Source: Sipunculus nudus
Lineage: Eukaryota; Annelida; Sipuncula; Golfingiida; Sipunculidae
Length of the DNA stretch: 64,000 nucleotides
Reading direction: 5' to 3'
NCBI GenBank assembly: GCA_026874595.1
Contig: CM049314.1
Coordinates: forward strand, 70,818,300 to 70,882,299
Position 1 is the first letter of the stretch; each line of letters opens with the position of its first letter. Below are positions 32,961 through 42,164 of this stretch, in pieces. The notes under the pieces are model-generated. The model was given only the letters and a program-made list of their open reading frames with translations. It was not told the origin of the DNA and did no database searches. A program made the translations under genes and the position numbers.

Positions 32961-33695
32961 TGTTGCATGGACGTCACCCGGACATCGGAAGATGGCGCCA
33001 CGAAGTGGTGTGGCCGCCCCCGTTTCCACGCTTATGGATCCACCCCGCTATCAGTGACTACTGACGCGCTTTTAGAAACATAAAAACTATTCTTGGACCA
33101 TTCAGTACTGGTTTTGCAGTTCTGCCGGCGCTATCGTTTCTCTCAAGCAAAACCACAAACTTCTGCGGTTTTCACCCATTGTTGAAAACCTATAAAACGA
33201 ACTCGCCTGCAGTACGAGGCGGGACTATTGACTTTGATACGCCACATTGCTGTTATCCCCGGGGACCGTGACCGTGGGCTCTTGGTCCCCAAGCCCACGG
33301 AATGCCATGAACCACGCCATGAACTTTATTATTTAGGAAGAGGAGAGACTTTATGTTTGTTTGGTGCCACATGGATTAATACAGGACTTCAGTTTTGTGT
33401 GTGCCCGAATTATGTGTTGATGATGGACTTCAGTTTCTCGTATACCGGATTCAGTTAAGTATTTCGTTACAGTTCGTTATTTAGAGACTCAGTTTTTCTT
33501 CAGAGACTTGGTTATGAATTACGTTATGTATTGACTATTATATTATTTGTGTACGATTGTAAATATTGTAATATAGTAATATAGTACTGTTTTTGCACCC
33601 ATATTTTGGTTACGTATTCATTTGAAGAGAACGTGTCTGAGCATATGTGTTACGGTTCGGCCTGAGTTGTTTGGGTGTGAAAAAGGACCGTAACA
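32961..33695 (+). repeat. 5' LTR of element B
   Basis: 735 bp starting TGTTGCATGGACGTCACC and ending GGACCGTAACA; contains TATAAAACGAAC near 33191 as a likely TATA box. Two substitutions relative to the 3' LTR. Confidence 0.95.
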
Positions 33696-33698
33696 TAA

Positions 33699-33716
33699 TG
33701 GCGACCGCGACGAGAC
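33699..33716 (+). promoter_or_regulatory. Primer-binding site of element B
   Basis: TGGCGACCGCGACGAGAC begins three bases after the LTR; the tRNA is not assigned. Confidence 0.7.
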
Positions 33717-33853
33717 CCTGTATTTCGTAATAACGGCTACATTTGGATGTAAAATTTCACAGTGGTCTCTATAACTTCTAGTTATTGAACTGGTATTTAA
33801 CTACAATTGAACTCGGATATTTCTCAGACACGTTATCTTGATACTTTGCAAAT

Positions 33854-35236
33854 ATGGGTACGGAATTTAAACCAAATGAAATTATACCACAATTAAGAGA
33901 AAATAGGAGCTTATTGTACACGTTAAAGAAGAATGAACTTGAAATTGTTGCTCTACATTTAAATATTGACATCATGGAGGTATACACTGTAGAGGGTTTA
34001 AGAAATGTACTTAAGAAATCATTATATGGTGATGTAGATAGTAAAGAGGAATCTGATTTGGAGGAAAAACCTATTAAGGAACCTCTTGGGGCAACAGCTA
34101 TTGACCCGATAGAACTAGAATTGAGAAAGTATGAACTTAAATTGAAATATGAGCTCAAAGCTCAAGTTGAAACAGATAAATTGAAATATGAAGCTCAAGT
34201 TGAAGCAGAAATCCGTAGATGTGAAATCGAAAGAGAAACGCAAATTAAGTTGAAAGAGTTAGAGTTACAAAATCCTCAAAATCGTACAGCACATGAGCCG
34301 TCTGAATTCCTATTCAGAAATTCGACAAAAGTACCTCCCTTCAATGAAAATGAAGTGGAGCGTTATTTCAGCTATTTTGAACGGGTGGCCACTTTAATGG
34401 CTTGGCCTAAAGGCCAGTGGACCATGTTGTTACAAAGCGTTCTGGTTGGTCGCGCACAGGACGTTTACACTGCGCTCACAGACGAACAATGCAGGGATTA
34501 CGACACTGTAAAAGAGGTCATTCTGAGAGCCTATGAATTAGTCCCCGAAGCGTATCGCTTAAAATTTAGGAATGCCACCAAAAGAGAAAATCAAACTCAT
34601 GTTGAATATGCTAGAGATAAAGAAAGTGCATTTAATAGATGGTGTCAGTCTATGAAAATTGATCAGGATTTTGAAAAACTCAAACAACTAATTTTGATAG
34701 AAGAGTTAAAAAGGCATATCCGTAGTGACATTAAAATATTTTTGGATGAACATAAAGTAAGGAATGTAAACGAGGCTGGTGTCCTGGCAGATGAATTTGC
34801 CTTGACGCACCGCCCCAGTTATACCAGTCACAGGAGGAGGTATGGTGAGAAAAGAGAGGGTAGCAAAAGCCCAAAACTGGGTCGGAGAAAGGGTAGTCCC
34901 TACTATCGGGGTCACTCCGGCTCAGGTAAACCACAGTCCGATCATGGTAAACCCCAGTATAAAAGTCAATCTGACTCTCCTGCTCAACACAAAGAGGGAC
35001 AACCTAGGACTGGACCCAAATATTGTACATTCTGTGAGTTCAAGGGGCATACAGAATCTGAGTGTTATAGAAAAAGATACGGTCAAAGTAAGCCTAAACC
35101 TAATGCGTTAACTGTTACGCAGAGCATGAAACCGGTAACAATGCCCAGTAAACTAGAGACTAAAGGTGAAACAAAGCCCTGTCCACGAGAGCTTTCAGCC
35201 CTTTGTGTCAGATGGCTTTGTTCAGTTAGAGGGTAA
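33854..35236 (+). CDS. gag: Element B Gag with SCAN-like capsid and CCHC knuckle
   Basis: A 460-codon frame from an ATG in a good context (AATATGGG). Residues ~90-145 form a charged, coiled-coil-like stretch rich in K/E/L. Residues ~160-320 carry a capsid that reads like a SCAN domain: YFSYFERVATLMAWPKGQW, GRAQDVYTAL, YDTVKEVILRAYELVPEAYR. A zinc knuckle CTFCEFKGHTESEC lies near residues 395-408. The vertebrate SCAN domain is known to descend from Gmr1-like Gag, which fits the gene order of this element. It overlaps pol by about 70 bases; pol lies in the +1 register, so a frameshift (or shifted start) would be required for Gag-Pol. Confidence 0.9.
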   Translation: MGTEFKPNEIIPQLRENRSLLYTLKKNELEIVALHLNIDIMEVYTVEGLRNVLKKSLYGDVDSKEESDLEEKPIKEPLGATAIDPIELELRKYELKLKYELKAQVETDKLKYEAQVEAEIRRCEIERETQIKLKELELQNPQNRTAHEPSEFLFRNSTKVPPFNENEVERYFSYFERVATLMAWPKGQWTMLLQSVLVGRAQDVYTALTDEQCRDYDTVKEVILRAYELVPEAYRLKFRNATKRENQTHVEYARDKESAFNRWCQSMKIDQDFEKLKQLILIEELKRHIRSDIKIFLDEHKVRNVNEAGVLADEFALTHRPSYTSHRRRYGEKREGSKSPKLGRRKGSPYYRGHSGSGKPQSDHGKPQYKSQSDSPAQHKEGQPRTGPKYCTFCEFKGHTESECYRKRYGQSKPKPNALTVTQSMKPVTMPSKLETKGETKPCPRELSALCVRWLCSVRG

Positions 35237-36791
35237 CCATGCAAGAAAGGCCCGTGTTAAAATCTTAAGGGATACCGGGGCAACCCAAAGCCTCGTTTTG
35301 AAATCTGTTCTTCCCTTCTCTAAAGAGAGTTACGCGGGGTGTTCAGTTCTAGTCCAGGGCGTTAATTCGGAATTTTTAGAAGTTCCATTACACAGAGTGA
35401 AACTAGAATCTGATTTAGTCTCTGAATTTGTAACTGTAGGAGTTTGTTCAAAGTTGCGAGTAGAGGGCGTTTCGCTCCTCCTAGGCAACGATTTAGCTGG
35501 TGACAGAGTGAAAATTGATCCCAGAATGACAAAATTGCCGAGCACTGATAGGGACACAGACCTGCTCCAGCAGGAGTTTCCGGGCGTATTTCCAGGCTGT
35601 GTAGTGACTCGAGCGATGAGTAAAAAGGCAAGTCTGAAACCAGCGAGTTCTGTACTTGACCTCTCGCAAACCTTTATGGCGCATTCAAACGATGACGTCA
35701 GTGGCTTAAAGCCCGTTACGCGAGTAAATATTAAATCGCCCGTATGTGACCCAAGTGGCACACCCAGTCCAAAGGACTCGACTACAAATGTAGTCCAGGG
35801 CAAACAGACCCTGAATAGAAATCTCCAAAGGAGTACAAACGGCGTGAAATCGCCTGATCAAAATGGGCATGAACAGTTAAAGAAGGATAGGAGTGTAAAG
35901 AATGTAGAAGTTAGCATGAAAACTGATGATTTGATAGCAATGCAAAAGAAAGATCCTGATATTGCCTCCCTTAGAGAAAATGCCTTGACTAAAGAGGAAG
36001 CAGATAAAGTTCCAACTTGTTTCACCTTACAGAATGATGTACTAGTCAGAAAATATAGACCTCCCACCATACCGGCGGACGAAACGTGGAAAACTCTTTA
36101 TCAAATTGTAGTTCCCCCCGAGTATCGCGCAGAAATCTTAAAACTTGCACATGATCATCCTATGGCAGGACATTTGGGTGTCAGGAAAACCAAACACAAA
36201 ATTCTCCAACACTTCTATTGGCCCAAATTAAAACGAGACGTGGCGAAATACTGTAAAACTTGTCATGTGTGTCAAATGATTGGAAAACCAACCCACCAAA
36301 TTAGTCCTGCGCCACTCTCGCCCATACCAACAACACATGATGCGTTTGAATCAATAATACTTGACTGTGTAGGACCGCTAAGAAAAACTAAACATGGCAA
36401 TGAATATGTTCTAACAATCATGTGTACTGCAACTAGATTTCCAGAAGCTATTCCTCTTAGAACTATATCTGCAAAGAAAATTGTTGAAGCTCTGGTTAAA
36501 TTTTTTACTACTTTTGGCTTACCAAGAACAATACAAACGGATCAAGGTTCAAATTTCATGTCAAATATATTTGCCCAGGTTATGGCAGAGCTAGGCATAA
36601 AACACTACAAATCCAGTGCCTACCATCCTGAGAGTCAAGGTGCTCTAGAGCGATTTCACCAAACTCTCAAAAACATGATTAGAGCTTATTGTCTTGACAC
36701 TGGGAACCAGTGGGATGAGGGTTTACCCTTTTTGATATTTGCAGCCCGAGAAGCAGTGCAAGAAAGCTTAGGGTTTAGCCCTTTTGAATAA
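35166..36791 (+). CDS. pol: Element B Pol, first part: protease and integrase
   Basis: 541 codons. Aspartic protease with DTGA at residues 36-39 and the LLGNDL flap-side motif at 105-110. A linker follows, then the integrase zinc-binding domain (H331/H336, C366/C369: HPMAGHLGVRKTK ... CHVCQ) and catalytic core with D400 (ILDCVGPL), D459 (QTDQGSNF) and E495 (GALERFHQT). The frame stops at TAA 36789-36791 inside the conserved GFSPFE-(x)-VYG motif of the integrase core. The next frame is in the same register and continues the same domain, so this is a single nonsense change and not a natural gene end. Confidence 0.9.
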   Translation: MKQSPVHESFQPFVSDGFVQLEGNHARKARVKILRDTGATQSLVLKSVLPFSKESYAGCSVLVQGVNSEFLEVPLHRVKLESDLVSEFVTVGVCSKLRVEGVSLLLGNDLAGDRVKIDPRMTKLPSTDRDTDLLQQEFPGVFPGCVVTRAMSKKASLKPASSVLDLSQTFMAHSNDDVSGLKPVTRVNIKSPVCDPSGTPSPKDSTTNVVQGKQTLNRNLQRSTNGVKSPDQNGHEQLKKDRSVKNVEVSMKTDDLIAMQKKDPDIASLRENALTKEEADKVPTCFTLQNDVLVRKYRPPTIPADETWKTLYQIVVPPEYRAEILKLAHDHPMAGHLGVRKTKHKILQHFYWPKLKRDVAKYCKTCHVCQMIGKPTHQISPAPLSPIPTTHDAFESIILDCVGPLRKTKHGNEYVLTIMCTATRFPEAIPLRTISAKKIVEALVKFFTTFGLPRTIQTDQGSNFMSNIFAQVMAELGIKHYKSSAYHPESQGALERFHQTLKNMIRAYCLDTGNQWDEGLPFLIFAAREAVQESLGFSPFE

Positions 36792-38714
36792 GTGTATGGG
36801 CACTGTGTAAGAGGCCCCCTGGCGGTGTTAAAAGACACTTGGATGGAAAACAGTTCTCAAAGTAGCTTGTTAAAATATGTTCAGGAATTCAAGGAGAAAT
36901 TAAGTAGGGCAAATGAAATCGCCCAAGAACATTTAAAGAAAGCCCAAAACAAAATGAAAGTATGGTATGACAAAAAGACGACAAAAAGAGAATTTAAACC
37001 TGGTGATAAAGTTCTGGTTTTATTCCCAATTCCAGGACATCCCCTGCAAGCAAAATACTCTGGACCATACAAAGTTGTTGAGAAGAAATCAGATTTGAAT
37101 TATGTGATTGATACTCCTGATCGTAGAAAGTCGCAACAACTTTGTCATATAAATATGTTGAAAGAATATCATGACAGATCAGCGGAAACATGTCAAACTA
37201 GTCCTCCCCAAACAAACTTGGTACTCATTAAAGAAACTGAAAAAAATGCCGAGGATGTTCTCATGAAGAAAACTGAACATCCTGTAAAACTGAACAACTC
37301 TGATATTTTAAATAATTTAGATCAGAAATTGTCACATTTGGATTTCGATCAGTTATCAGAGTTGAAGAAAATCCTGCTAAATTACGACTCTTTATTTCCT
37401 GATGTCCCCAGTAGAACTAATGTACTACAGCATGATGTAGACGTAGGAGATGCTTCCCCTATTAAACAGGCACCATATAGAGCTGGTCCCCAAAAATTAC
37501 AAGCCATAAAGAATGAAATCAAGTATATGATAGAGAATGATATTATTGAAAACAGCAGTAGTGCCTGGAGTTCCCCATGTTTGTTGATAAAGAAGCCTGA
37601 TATGACCTACAGATTTTGTACAGACTATCGAAAAGTTAACACTGTAACAATAACAGATACTTACCCTTTGCCCAGAGTGGAAGATTGCATTGATAGGATT
37701 GGATCTGCTACGTATATTAGCAAGTTAGATCTGTTAAAAGGTTATTGGCAGGTACCTCTTACCGAACGGGCTAAGCAAATATCTGCGTTTGTAACGCCAA
37801 ACGGTTTGTTCCAGTACAAAGTTATGCCCTTCGGAATGAAAAATGCGCCAGCCTGCTTCATGAGACTTATGAATTGTGTATTATCTGGCTTAGATAACTG
37901 TACTTGCTATATTGATGATGTTGTTGTATACAATCACAATTGGGAAGATCATAAACAAAGTTTGGTAGAACTCTTTGAGAGACTGAAAAAAGCAGGATTG
38001 ACAGTAAATCTTGCCAAGAGTGATTTTTGTCGTGCAACTGTAACATATTTAGGGCACGAAGTAGGTCAAGGTTGTGTAAAACCAATTGCCAGTAAAGTAT
38101 CTGCTATCGTAGAATTTCCAGTTCCTACTAATCGCAAGGAACTAATGCGATTCTTAGGAATGACTGGGTATTACAGGAAATTTTGTCAAAACTTTGCAGA
38201 AGTTGTAAATCCGTTAACGGACCTATTGAAAAAGGACAGAAAATTCCATTGGAATAAAAACTGTCAAAATGCTTTTGAAAGAGCCAAAGCTATATTACAA
38301 AGTGCACCTGTGTTACAGGCTCCAAATTTTGATAAACCGTTTTCTCTCATGACGGATGCCAGCGATTGCGGTGTAGGCGCTGTGCTCATCCAAGACGATG
38401 ACTTTAACATAAGTCATCCGGTTTGCTACTATTCAAAGAAATTTTTACCTCATCAAAAGAATTATTCTACTATTGAAAAGGAAACCCTGTCACTATTGAT
38501 GGCGTTACAGCACTTTGAAGTATATTTGGGCTCTACGCCGTATGATATAACTGTTTATACAGATCATAATCCCATAACATTTCTTCATAAGATGAAGAAT
38601 AATAATCAGAGATTAATGAGATGGAGTCTAGCCCTGTCAGAGTTTAACCTAGTTATCAAACACATCAAGGGCTCCGATAACATAATCGCTGATACGTTAT
38701 CGAGACGTCATTAA
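36792..38714 (+). CDS. pol: Element B Pol, second part: integrase C-terminus, RT, RNase H
   Basis: 640 codons in register with the preceding frame. Integrase C-terminal module KPGDKVLVLFPIPGHPLQAK and GPYKVVEK come first. RT follows: APYRAGPQKL, SPCLLIKKPDMTYRFCTDYR, motif A SKLDLLKGYWQVP, the intact YIDD box at 37908-37919 and the connection motif RFLGMTGYYRKF. RNase H follows with DASDCGVGAVL, the STIEKETLSLLMALQHF Glu motif and YTDHNPITFL. It ends with the usual DTLSRRH and TAA. Every polymerase and nuclease catalytic residue is present. Placement of RT after integrase is the diagnostic feature. Confidence 0.92.
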   Translation: MYGHCVRGPLAVLKDTWMENSSQSSLLKYVQEFKEKLSRANEIAQEHLKKAQNKMKVWYDKKTTKREFKPGDKVLVLFPIPGHPLQAKYSGPYKVVEKKSDLNYVIDTPDRRKSQQLCHINMLKEYHDRSAETCQTSPPQTNLVLIKETEKNAEDVLMKKTEHPVKLNNSDILNNLDQKLSHLDFDQLSELKKILLNYDSLFPDVPSRTNVLQHDVDVGDASPIKQAPYRAGPQKLQAIKNEIKYMIENDIIENSSSAWSSPCLLIKKPDMTYRFCTDYRKVNTVTITDTYPLPRVEDCIDRIGSATYISKLDLLKGYWQVPLTERAKQISAFVTPNGLFQYKVMPFGMKNAPACFMRLMNCVLSGLDNCTCYIDDVVVYNHNWEDHKQSLVELFERLKKAGLTVNLAKSDFCRATVTYLGHEVGQGCVKPIASKVSAIVEFPVPTNRKELMRFLGMTGYYRKFCQNFAEVVNPLTDLLKKDRKFHWNKNCQNAFERAKAILQSAPVLQAPNFDKPFSLMTDASDCGVGAVLIQDDDFNISHPVCYYSKKFLPHQKNYSTIEKETLSLLMALQHFEVYLGSTPYDITVYTDHNPITFLHKMKNNNQRLMRWSLALSEFNLVIKHIKGSDNIIADTLSRRH

Positions 38715-38948
38715 TTTTGATCTGATGATTGACTCTTGTTATAGCCTCGGACATGTTTTGTCCTTTGGAAGAGTTGTATTACATATATTACATGTATTAA
38801 GATATTGCTGATTATACTATTTGTGATGATGATAATTAATTAGCTGTAAGAAGCATAGACTAATGCTTAAGATGTCGAACTACTCATATACTCGTCATAC
38901 AGTGCTAATGCTTTGCTCTCCTTACCTTCTTTCTTTTAAGGGTGGGGG
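38715..38948 (+). other. Element B 3' untranslated region and polypurine tract
   Basis: Non-coding; ends with TTTTAAGGGTGGGGG directly before the 3' LTR. Confidence 0.75.
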
Positions 38949-39683
38949 TGTTGCATGGACGTCACCCGGACATCGGAAGATGGCGCCACGAAGTGGTGTG
39001 GCCGCCCCCGTTTCCACGCTTATGGATCCACCCCGCTATCAGTGACTACTGACGCGCTTTTAGAAACATAAAAACTATTCTTGGACCATTCAGTACTGGT
39101 TTTGCAGTTCTGCCGGCGCTATCGTTTCTCTCAAGCAAAACCACAAACTTCTGCGGTTTTCACCCATTGTTGAAAACCTATAAAACGAACTCGCCTGCAG
39201 TACGAGGCGGGACTATTGACTTTGATACGCCACATTGCTGTTATCCCCGGGGACCGTGACCGTGGGCTCTTGGTCCCCAAGCCCACGGAATGCCATGAAC
39301 CACGCCATGAACTTTATTATTTAGGAAGAGGAGAGACGTTATGTTTGTTTGGTGCCACATGGATTAATACAGGACTTCAGTTTTTTGTGTGCCCGAATTA
39401 TGTGTTGATGATGGACTTCAGTTTCTCGTATACCGGATTCAGTTAAGTATTTCGTTACAGTTCGTTATTTAGAGACTCAGTTTTTCTTCAGAGACTTGGT
39501 TATGAATTACGTTATGTATTGACTATTATATTATTTGTGTACGATTGTAAATATTGTAATATAGTAATATAGTACTGTTTTTGCACCCATATTTTGGTTA
39601 CGTATTCATTTGAAGAGAACGTGTCTGAGCATATGTGTTACGGTTCGGCCTGAGTTGTTTGGGTGTGAAAAAGGACCGTAACA
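38949..39683 (+). repeat. 3' LTR of element B
   Basis: 735 bp. It differs from the 5' LTR at the GAGAC(G/T)TTATG position and at CAGTTTT(T/G)TGTG. A 76-codon frame present in both LTRs has no domain and is disregarded. Confidence 0.95.
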
Positions 39684-40135
39684 TATTTAATAACGTTCAT
39701 GTATACACCTGATTTTTATTGGACATGATAACATGCTTACACCTGATCTGGTTAAATTGCATCCATATATGAGACTGAATAATGTAATAATGTAATTGAC
39801 CTTTATTAGTGAATACCTAAGTATAGGCACTCATCGGATACAGGGATGGTGAACCAAAGACTGAGAGAGGCGGTAAACATAATGCCTTAGAGTACAATCA
39901 TAGGTGATATTATTGAGAGATGGTGACCTGTGTTGGTCTGTTGTTATGGTGAAAACAAGGAACTGTGTTTTATTTCATATGAACTCTGTGAATCTCTCAA
40001 CTAACTATTTTCCATATTACCTATATTATGAACAAAGGAAAATACAGTAGAGATATATATGATAATTATCCTTAAAGTAAAGTAACATCACTCCTGACTA
40101 TAATACAACCATGTACTTGCTTCAGGGGGAGGTGA
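39684..40135 (+). other. Element A 3' untranslated region, right of the nested element
   Basis: Non-coding tail of element A up to its polypurine tract at about 40122-40135; no env. Confidence 0.7.
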
Positions 40136-40342
40136 TGTAGTGATCTCTGTTTGGAGAGTGTAAGGCATGCACTATATTGTAGTCATTGTGCGGAGGTTAG
40201 GTAACTTTCTCTTCCGGTTTAGTTAGAGACCTGGGCACATGGCGGGACCTCGTCTGTTGGCTGTGAATTAACCTTGTGAAGGACAAACAGAGTTTGGGGT
40301 GTGAACTGTATATATGTGGTGAGAAGGAAAGCAACCCTTATA
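40136..40342 (+). repeat. 3' LTR of element A
   Basis: 207 bp, 206 of 207 bases identical to the 5' LTR; followed by the AGTT duplication. Confidence 0.92.
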
Positions 40343-40553
40343 AGTTAGTTATTGTATATGGTATATTGTTGAGAGTGACAACCGCTGTCTCATTAGTACT
40401 TTGATTAATATATATGAGCAATATGTTTATATGAACAGGGAAATTGAGCTTGAAAACGTATCAGTCAAAAGTAGATTATGTTAAAAATATTGAACATTGA
40501 GTAGCAAAAAAGAAGGATAGATTACAGCTCCATTATTTGAAATGGGGACCAAC
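40343..40553 (+). pseudogene. 3' portion of the L1/Tx1-like LINE interrupted by element A
   Basis: Removing element A and one AGTT joins MPDISE to LVIVYGIL. Further frames read YEQYVYMNREIELENVSVK and LQLHYLKWGP, the loose basic/Trp-containing C-terminus usual in this LINE group. Several frameshifts. Confidence 0.6.
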
Positions 40554-40659
40554 TGAGAAAGATGATGACAATCGATTGTGAACATGACAATGCAATGTAA
40601 TAATACAAAATTTGTTATTCTTGGTAAAAAAAAAGTCGTTAGCACTGTAATTTGTAATG

Positions 40660-40830
40660 TCATATTTTAGATTATTTGTCTCATACAAAATCAAAGCAAG
40701 GCAAGGCATTACTTTGTACGCATGTAGTTGGCGGGAATAGCTCCTGCAGCCTTTGGACAACAAAGGTTTACACTGCTTTACATGTGTGAAAAATTATCCC
40801 AGCAAAACATGCGTACACGGGTACTGGGAC
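40660..40830 (+). repeat. Dispersed repeat related to 43225-43420
   Basis: Shared blocks: TTATTTGTCTCATAC, GGAATAG...GCTCCTGCA(G/A)CCTTTGG and AAAACATGC(G/C)(T/G)ACA followed by GTACTGG / ATACTGG. Both copies are in the same orientation; class unknown. Confidence 0.5.
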
Positions 40831-40895
40831 GGACTATAGTATAGGTGCATAATAGATCAATGTACGGGCTGAACACCAGCAAGTTAAGTTAGTTT

Positions 40896-40990
40896 AGCTC
40901 AGCTGACGTCTGACTATAAGCTGATAAGTTACCCGGTATATGTGCTATGGTTATGGTTCATCGTCCGTCCGTCCGGTAATTTCATGTTGA
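40896..40990 (+). repeat. Truncated head of the 15724-17307 element family
   Basis: Begins AGCTCAGCTGACGTCTGA and reaches the TCGTCCGTCCGTCCGG block seen after the head of the full element; the core units are missing. Confidence 0.6.
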
Positions 40991-41033
40991 ATAATTTAAG
41001 GGAATTTGGTACCAGGCTACCCTTGTCAAGTAG

Positions 41034-41104
41034 TTCGGTCCTTCCCACAGTGCCCAAACAGAAGAGATTCGTTTTGAGTAGAAACGACCTCTGGCGGAAG
41101 GGTG
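41034..41104 (+). repeat. Dispersed repeat, inverse partner at 44673-44743
   Basis: CGACCTCTGGCGGAAGGGTG and the preceding ~50 bases reappear as a diverged inverse complement at 44673-44743. Confidence 0.55.
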
Positions 41105-41250
41105 GGCCGCCACACTATGACGACACCCATGATAACACGGCCAACACACTATGACGTCTAACACGGGTACACGGACACCTCACTATGACGACACCCACGA
41201 TAACACTATGATGACGCACACGGTAACACGGCCACATCTCTATGATCACC
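41100..41250. repeat. Second block of the ~34-bp satellite
   Basis: About four units of the CACACTATGACGAC / ACACGGCCA satellite found at 23790-24530. Here it sits just downstream of SLC16-like coding exon 2, so the two blocks lie near opposite ends of the same large intron. Confidence 0.8.
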
Positions 41251-41492
41251 ATTTGAGCTAAATGAATAATTTTTCTCTTATATTTAAAAGAACAAAACCA
41301 AAAACATTGCAATTTACAGAGTTATGTTCACGTGTATAATGTACTTCATATAGAATTTATTACCACACTTTCAGTTTATTCTGGTACTTCTACTTGTATC
41401 CGTTAATGTCGACAGGGATATATCAGCTTCCTCACAGTCATACTTTTTCGACACCATTTCAATCGTAAAACAGAAATGTAGTTCATATTTAC

Positions 41493-41636
41493 CTATCCCG
41501 ATGCCAATACAGCTAACTAGAACAGGGAATACGGGAGCAAAGTGAGGAATGACAAGACAGACTGATGCGAGGATCGACCCAAATATCGTCACGTTTTTCT
41601 CTCCGCACCTGGTAATCACTGGTCCCAGGAACAATC
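41493..41636 (-). CDS. SLC16-like exon 2: TM3-4
   Basis: 144 bases. Encodes FLGPVITRCGEKNV, the usual G-P-(x)n-R-x-G loop after TM2/TM3, then helices VTIFGSILASVCLVI and VLVSCIGIGIG. Ends in phase 1 at G|GTAAAT. Confidence 0.85.
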
Positions 41637-41664
41637 CTACAAATATTATAAACGATACACAAAA

Positions 41665-41738
41665 TATATATGTATATATATATATATATATATTATGTGT
41701 GTGTCTGTTTTTATGTATATATATATATATGTGTGTAT

Positions 41739-41795
<57 letters not shown>
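41665..41795. repeat. (TA)n/(TG)n tracts in the first SLC16-like intron
   Basis: Long TA runs interrupted by TGTGTG segments; they fill most of the 306-base intron. Confidence 0.95.
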
Positions 41796-41799
<4 letters not shown>

Positions 41800-41942
41800 G
41801 AACTAAATCAAGGCACTGTCCAGGTCAAGCCTATGACGACATTTATGAAATACTAACCTATAACACACAATGTAGGTGATCATGTAATATGGCCGTTATT
41901 GCGGTATTACAGATTGCAGTGTATACATATATTTAAACCTAC

Positions 41943-42162
41943 CTGATAAAGCCTGAAAGACTAAAGGTAGCCAGAAGAAGATAATGACATCTGCCGTGCT
42001 TGCCTGGAAGTGATTTTCGAACTCGAGGGCGAACAAGACCGCAAGTCTATGATTTCCCATCTCAAGAAAGGAGACAAAAAAAGCAGCCACCAGAACGACA
42101 TAGGCGTATCCCTTATCTTTGTCTTCTTCCGAGAAATAACGTCTGTCCCTGACGGCCATCAT
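41943..42162 (-). CDS. SLC16-like exon 1 (coding): N-terminus, TM1-2
   Basis: Starts with ATG ATG GCC two bases after a TTTTCAG acceptor at 42165-42166. Encodes an acidic/basic N-terminal tail (RDRRYFSEEDKDKG), TM1 (YAYVVLVAAFFVSFLEMG) and TM2 with a W-L-P element. Ends in phase 1 at G|GTAGGT. Confidence 0.85.
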
Positions 42163-42164
42163 GT

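Larger units (their letters stand above)
32961..39683 (+). mobile_element. LTR retrotransposon B (Ty3/Gypsy, Gmr1-like: integrase before RT), nested in A
   Basis: The 735-bp LTRs (32961-33695 and 38949-39683) run TG...CA and differ at only two positions. They are flanked by TATT (32957-32960 and 39684-39687). A primer-binding site (TGGCGACCGCGACGAGAC) starts at 33699 and a purine tract (AAGGGTGGGGG) precedes the 3' LTR. The order is gag, protease, integrase, RT, RNase H. That Copia-like order in a Gypsy-type polymerase defines the Gmr1-like group. Pol is one reading frame except for a single TAA at 36789-36791. Total length 6723 bp. It landed in the 3' non-coding tail of element A in the same orientation. 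Confidence 0.95.
27718..40342 (+). mobile_element. LTR retrotransposon A (Ty3/Gypsy), interrupted by element B
   Basis: Two 207-bp LTRs (27718-27924 and 40136-40342) differ at one base and are flanked by a 4-bp duplication AGTT (27714-27717 and 40343-40346). LTR ends are TG...TA. A primer-binding site starts TGG at 27927, and a purine tract (CAGGGGGAGG) precedes the 3' LTR. The internal part encodes Gag, protease, RT, RNase H, a PHD-like finger and integrase in ordinary Gypsy order. Without the 6.7-kb nested element B the provirus is about 5.9 kb. No envelope-like frame. It is antisense to the host SLC16-like gene. Confidence 0.93.
20566..42162 (-). pseudogene. Monocarboxylate transporter (SLC16 family)-like gene, five coding exons, one in-frame stop
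   Basis: Coding exons on the minus strand are 42162-41943, 41636-41493, 22771-22127, 21141-21016 and 20741-20566. All junctions are phase 1 with consensus sites, giving 436 codons, a normal length for 12-helix MCTs of the plasma membrane. The N-terminal DKGYAY motif of TM1 matches the family signature. TM5 carries RYFD...RLSLA, followed by the GFGLGF and YKWRGALLILGGLQLNG regions. TM12 precedes a short charged tail. One TAG at 22710-22712 (codon 142) falls in the conserved TM5 signature, so as written only TM1-4 would be made. Everything else is intact, so a sequencing error, a polymorphic null or a recent pseudogene are all possible. The 18.7-kb third segment gap is an intron packed with retroelements. 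Substrate cannot be told from sequence. An acceptor at 42165 implies a 5' UTR exon further right. Confidence 0.8.

Noticed and set aside
33228-39446. A 76-codon frame occurring twice (33228-33458 and 39216-39446)
   Set aside because: It lies inside both LTRs of element B and has no domain; repetition reflects LTR identity.
32685-40135. Possible envelope gene in elements A or B (errantivirus-like)
   Set aside because: The 3' parts of both elements have no long open frame, so neither encodes an envelope.
41549-41806. Plus-strand 85-codon frame
   Set aside because: Antisense shadow of SLC16-like exon 2 plus a (TA)n tract.
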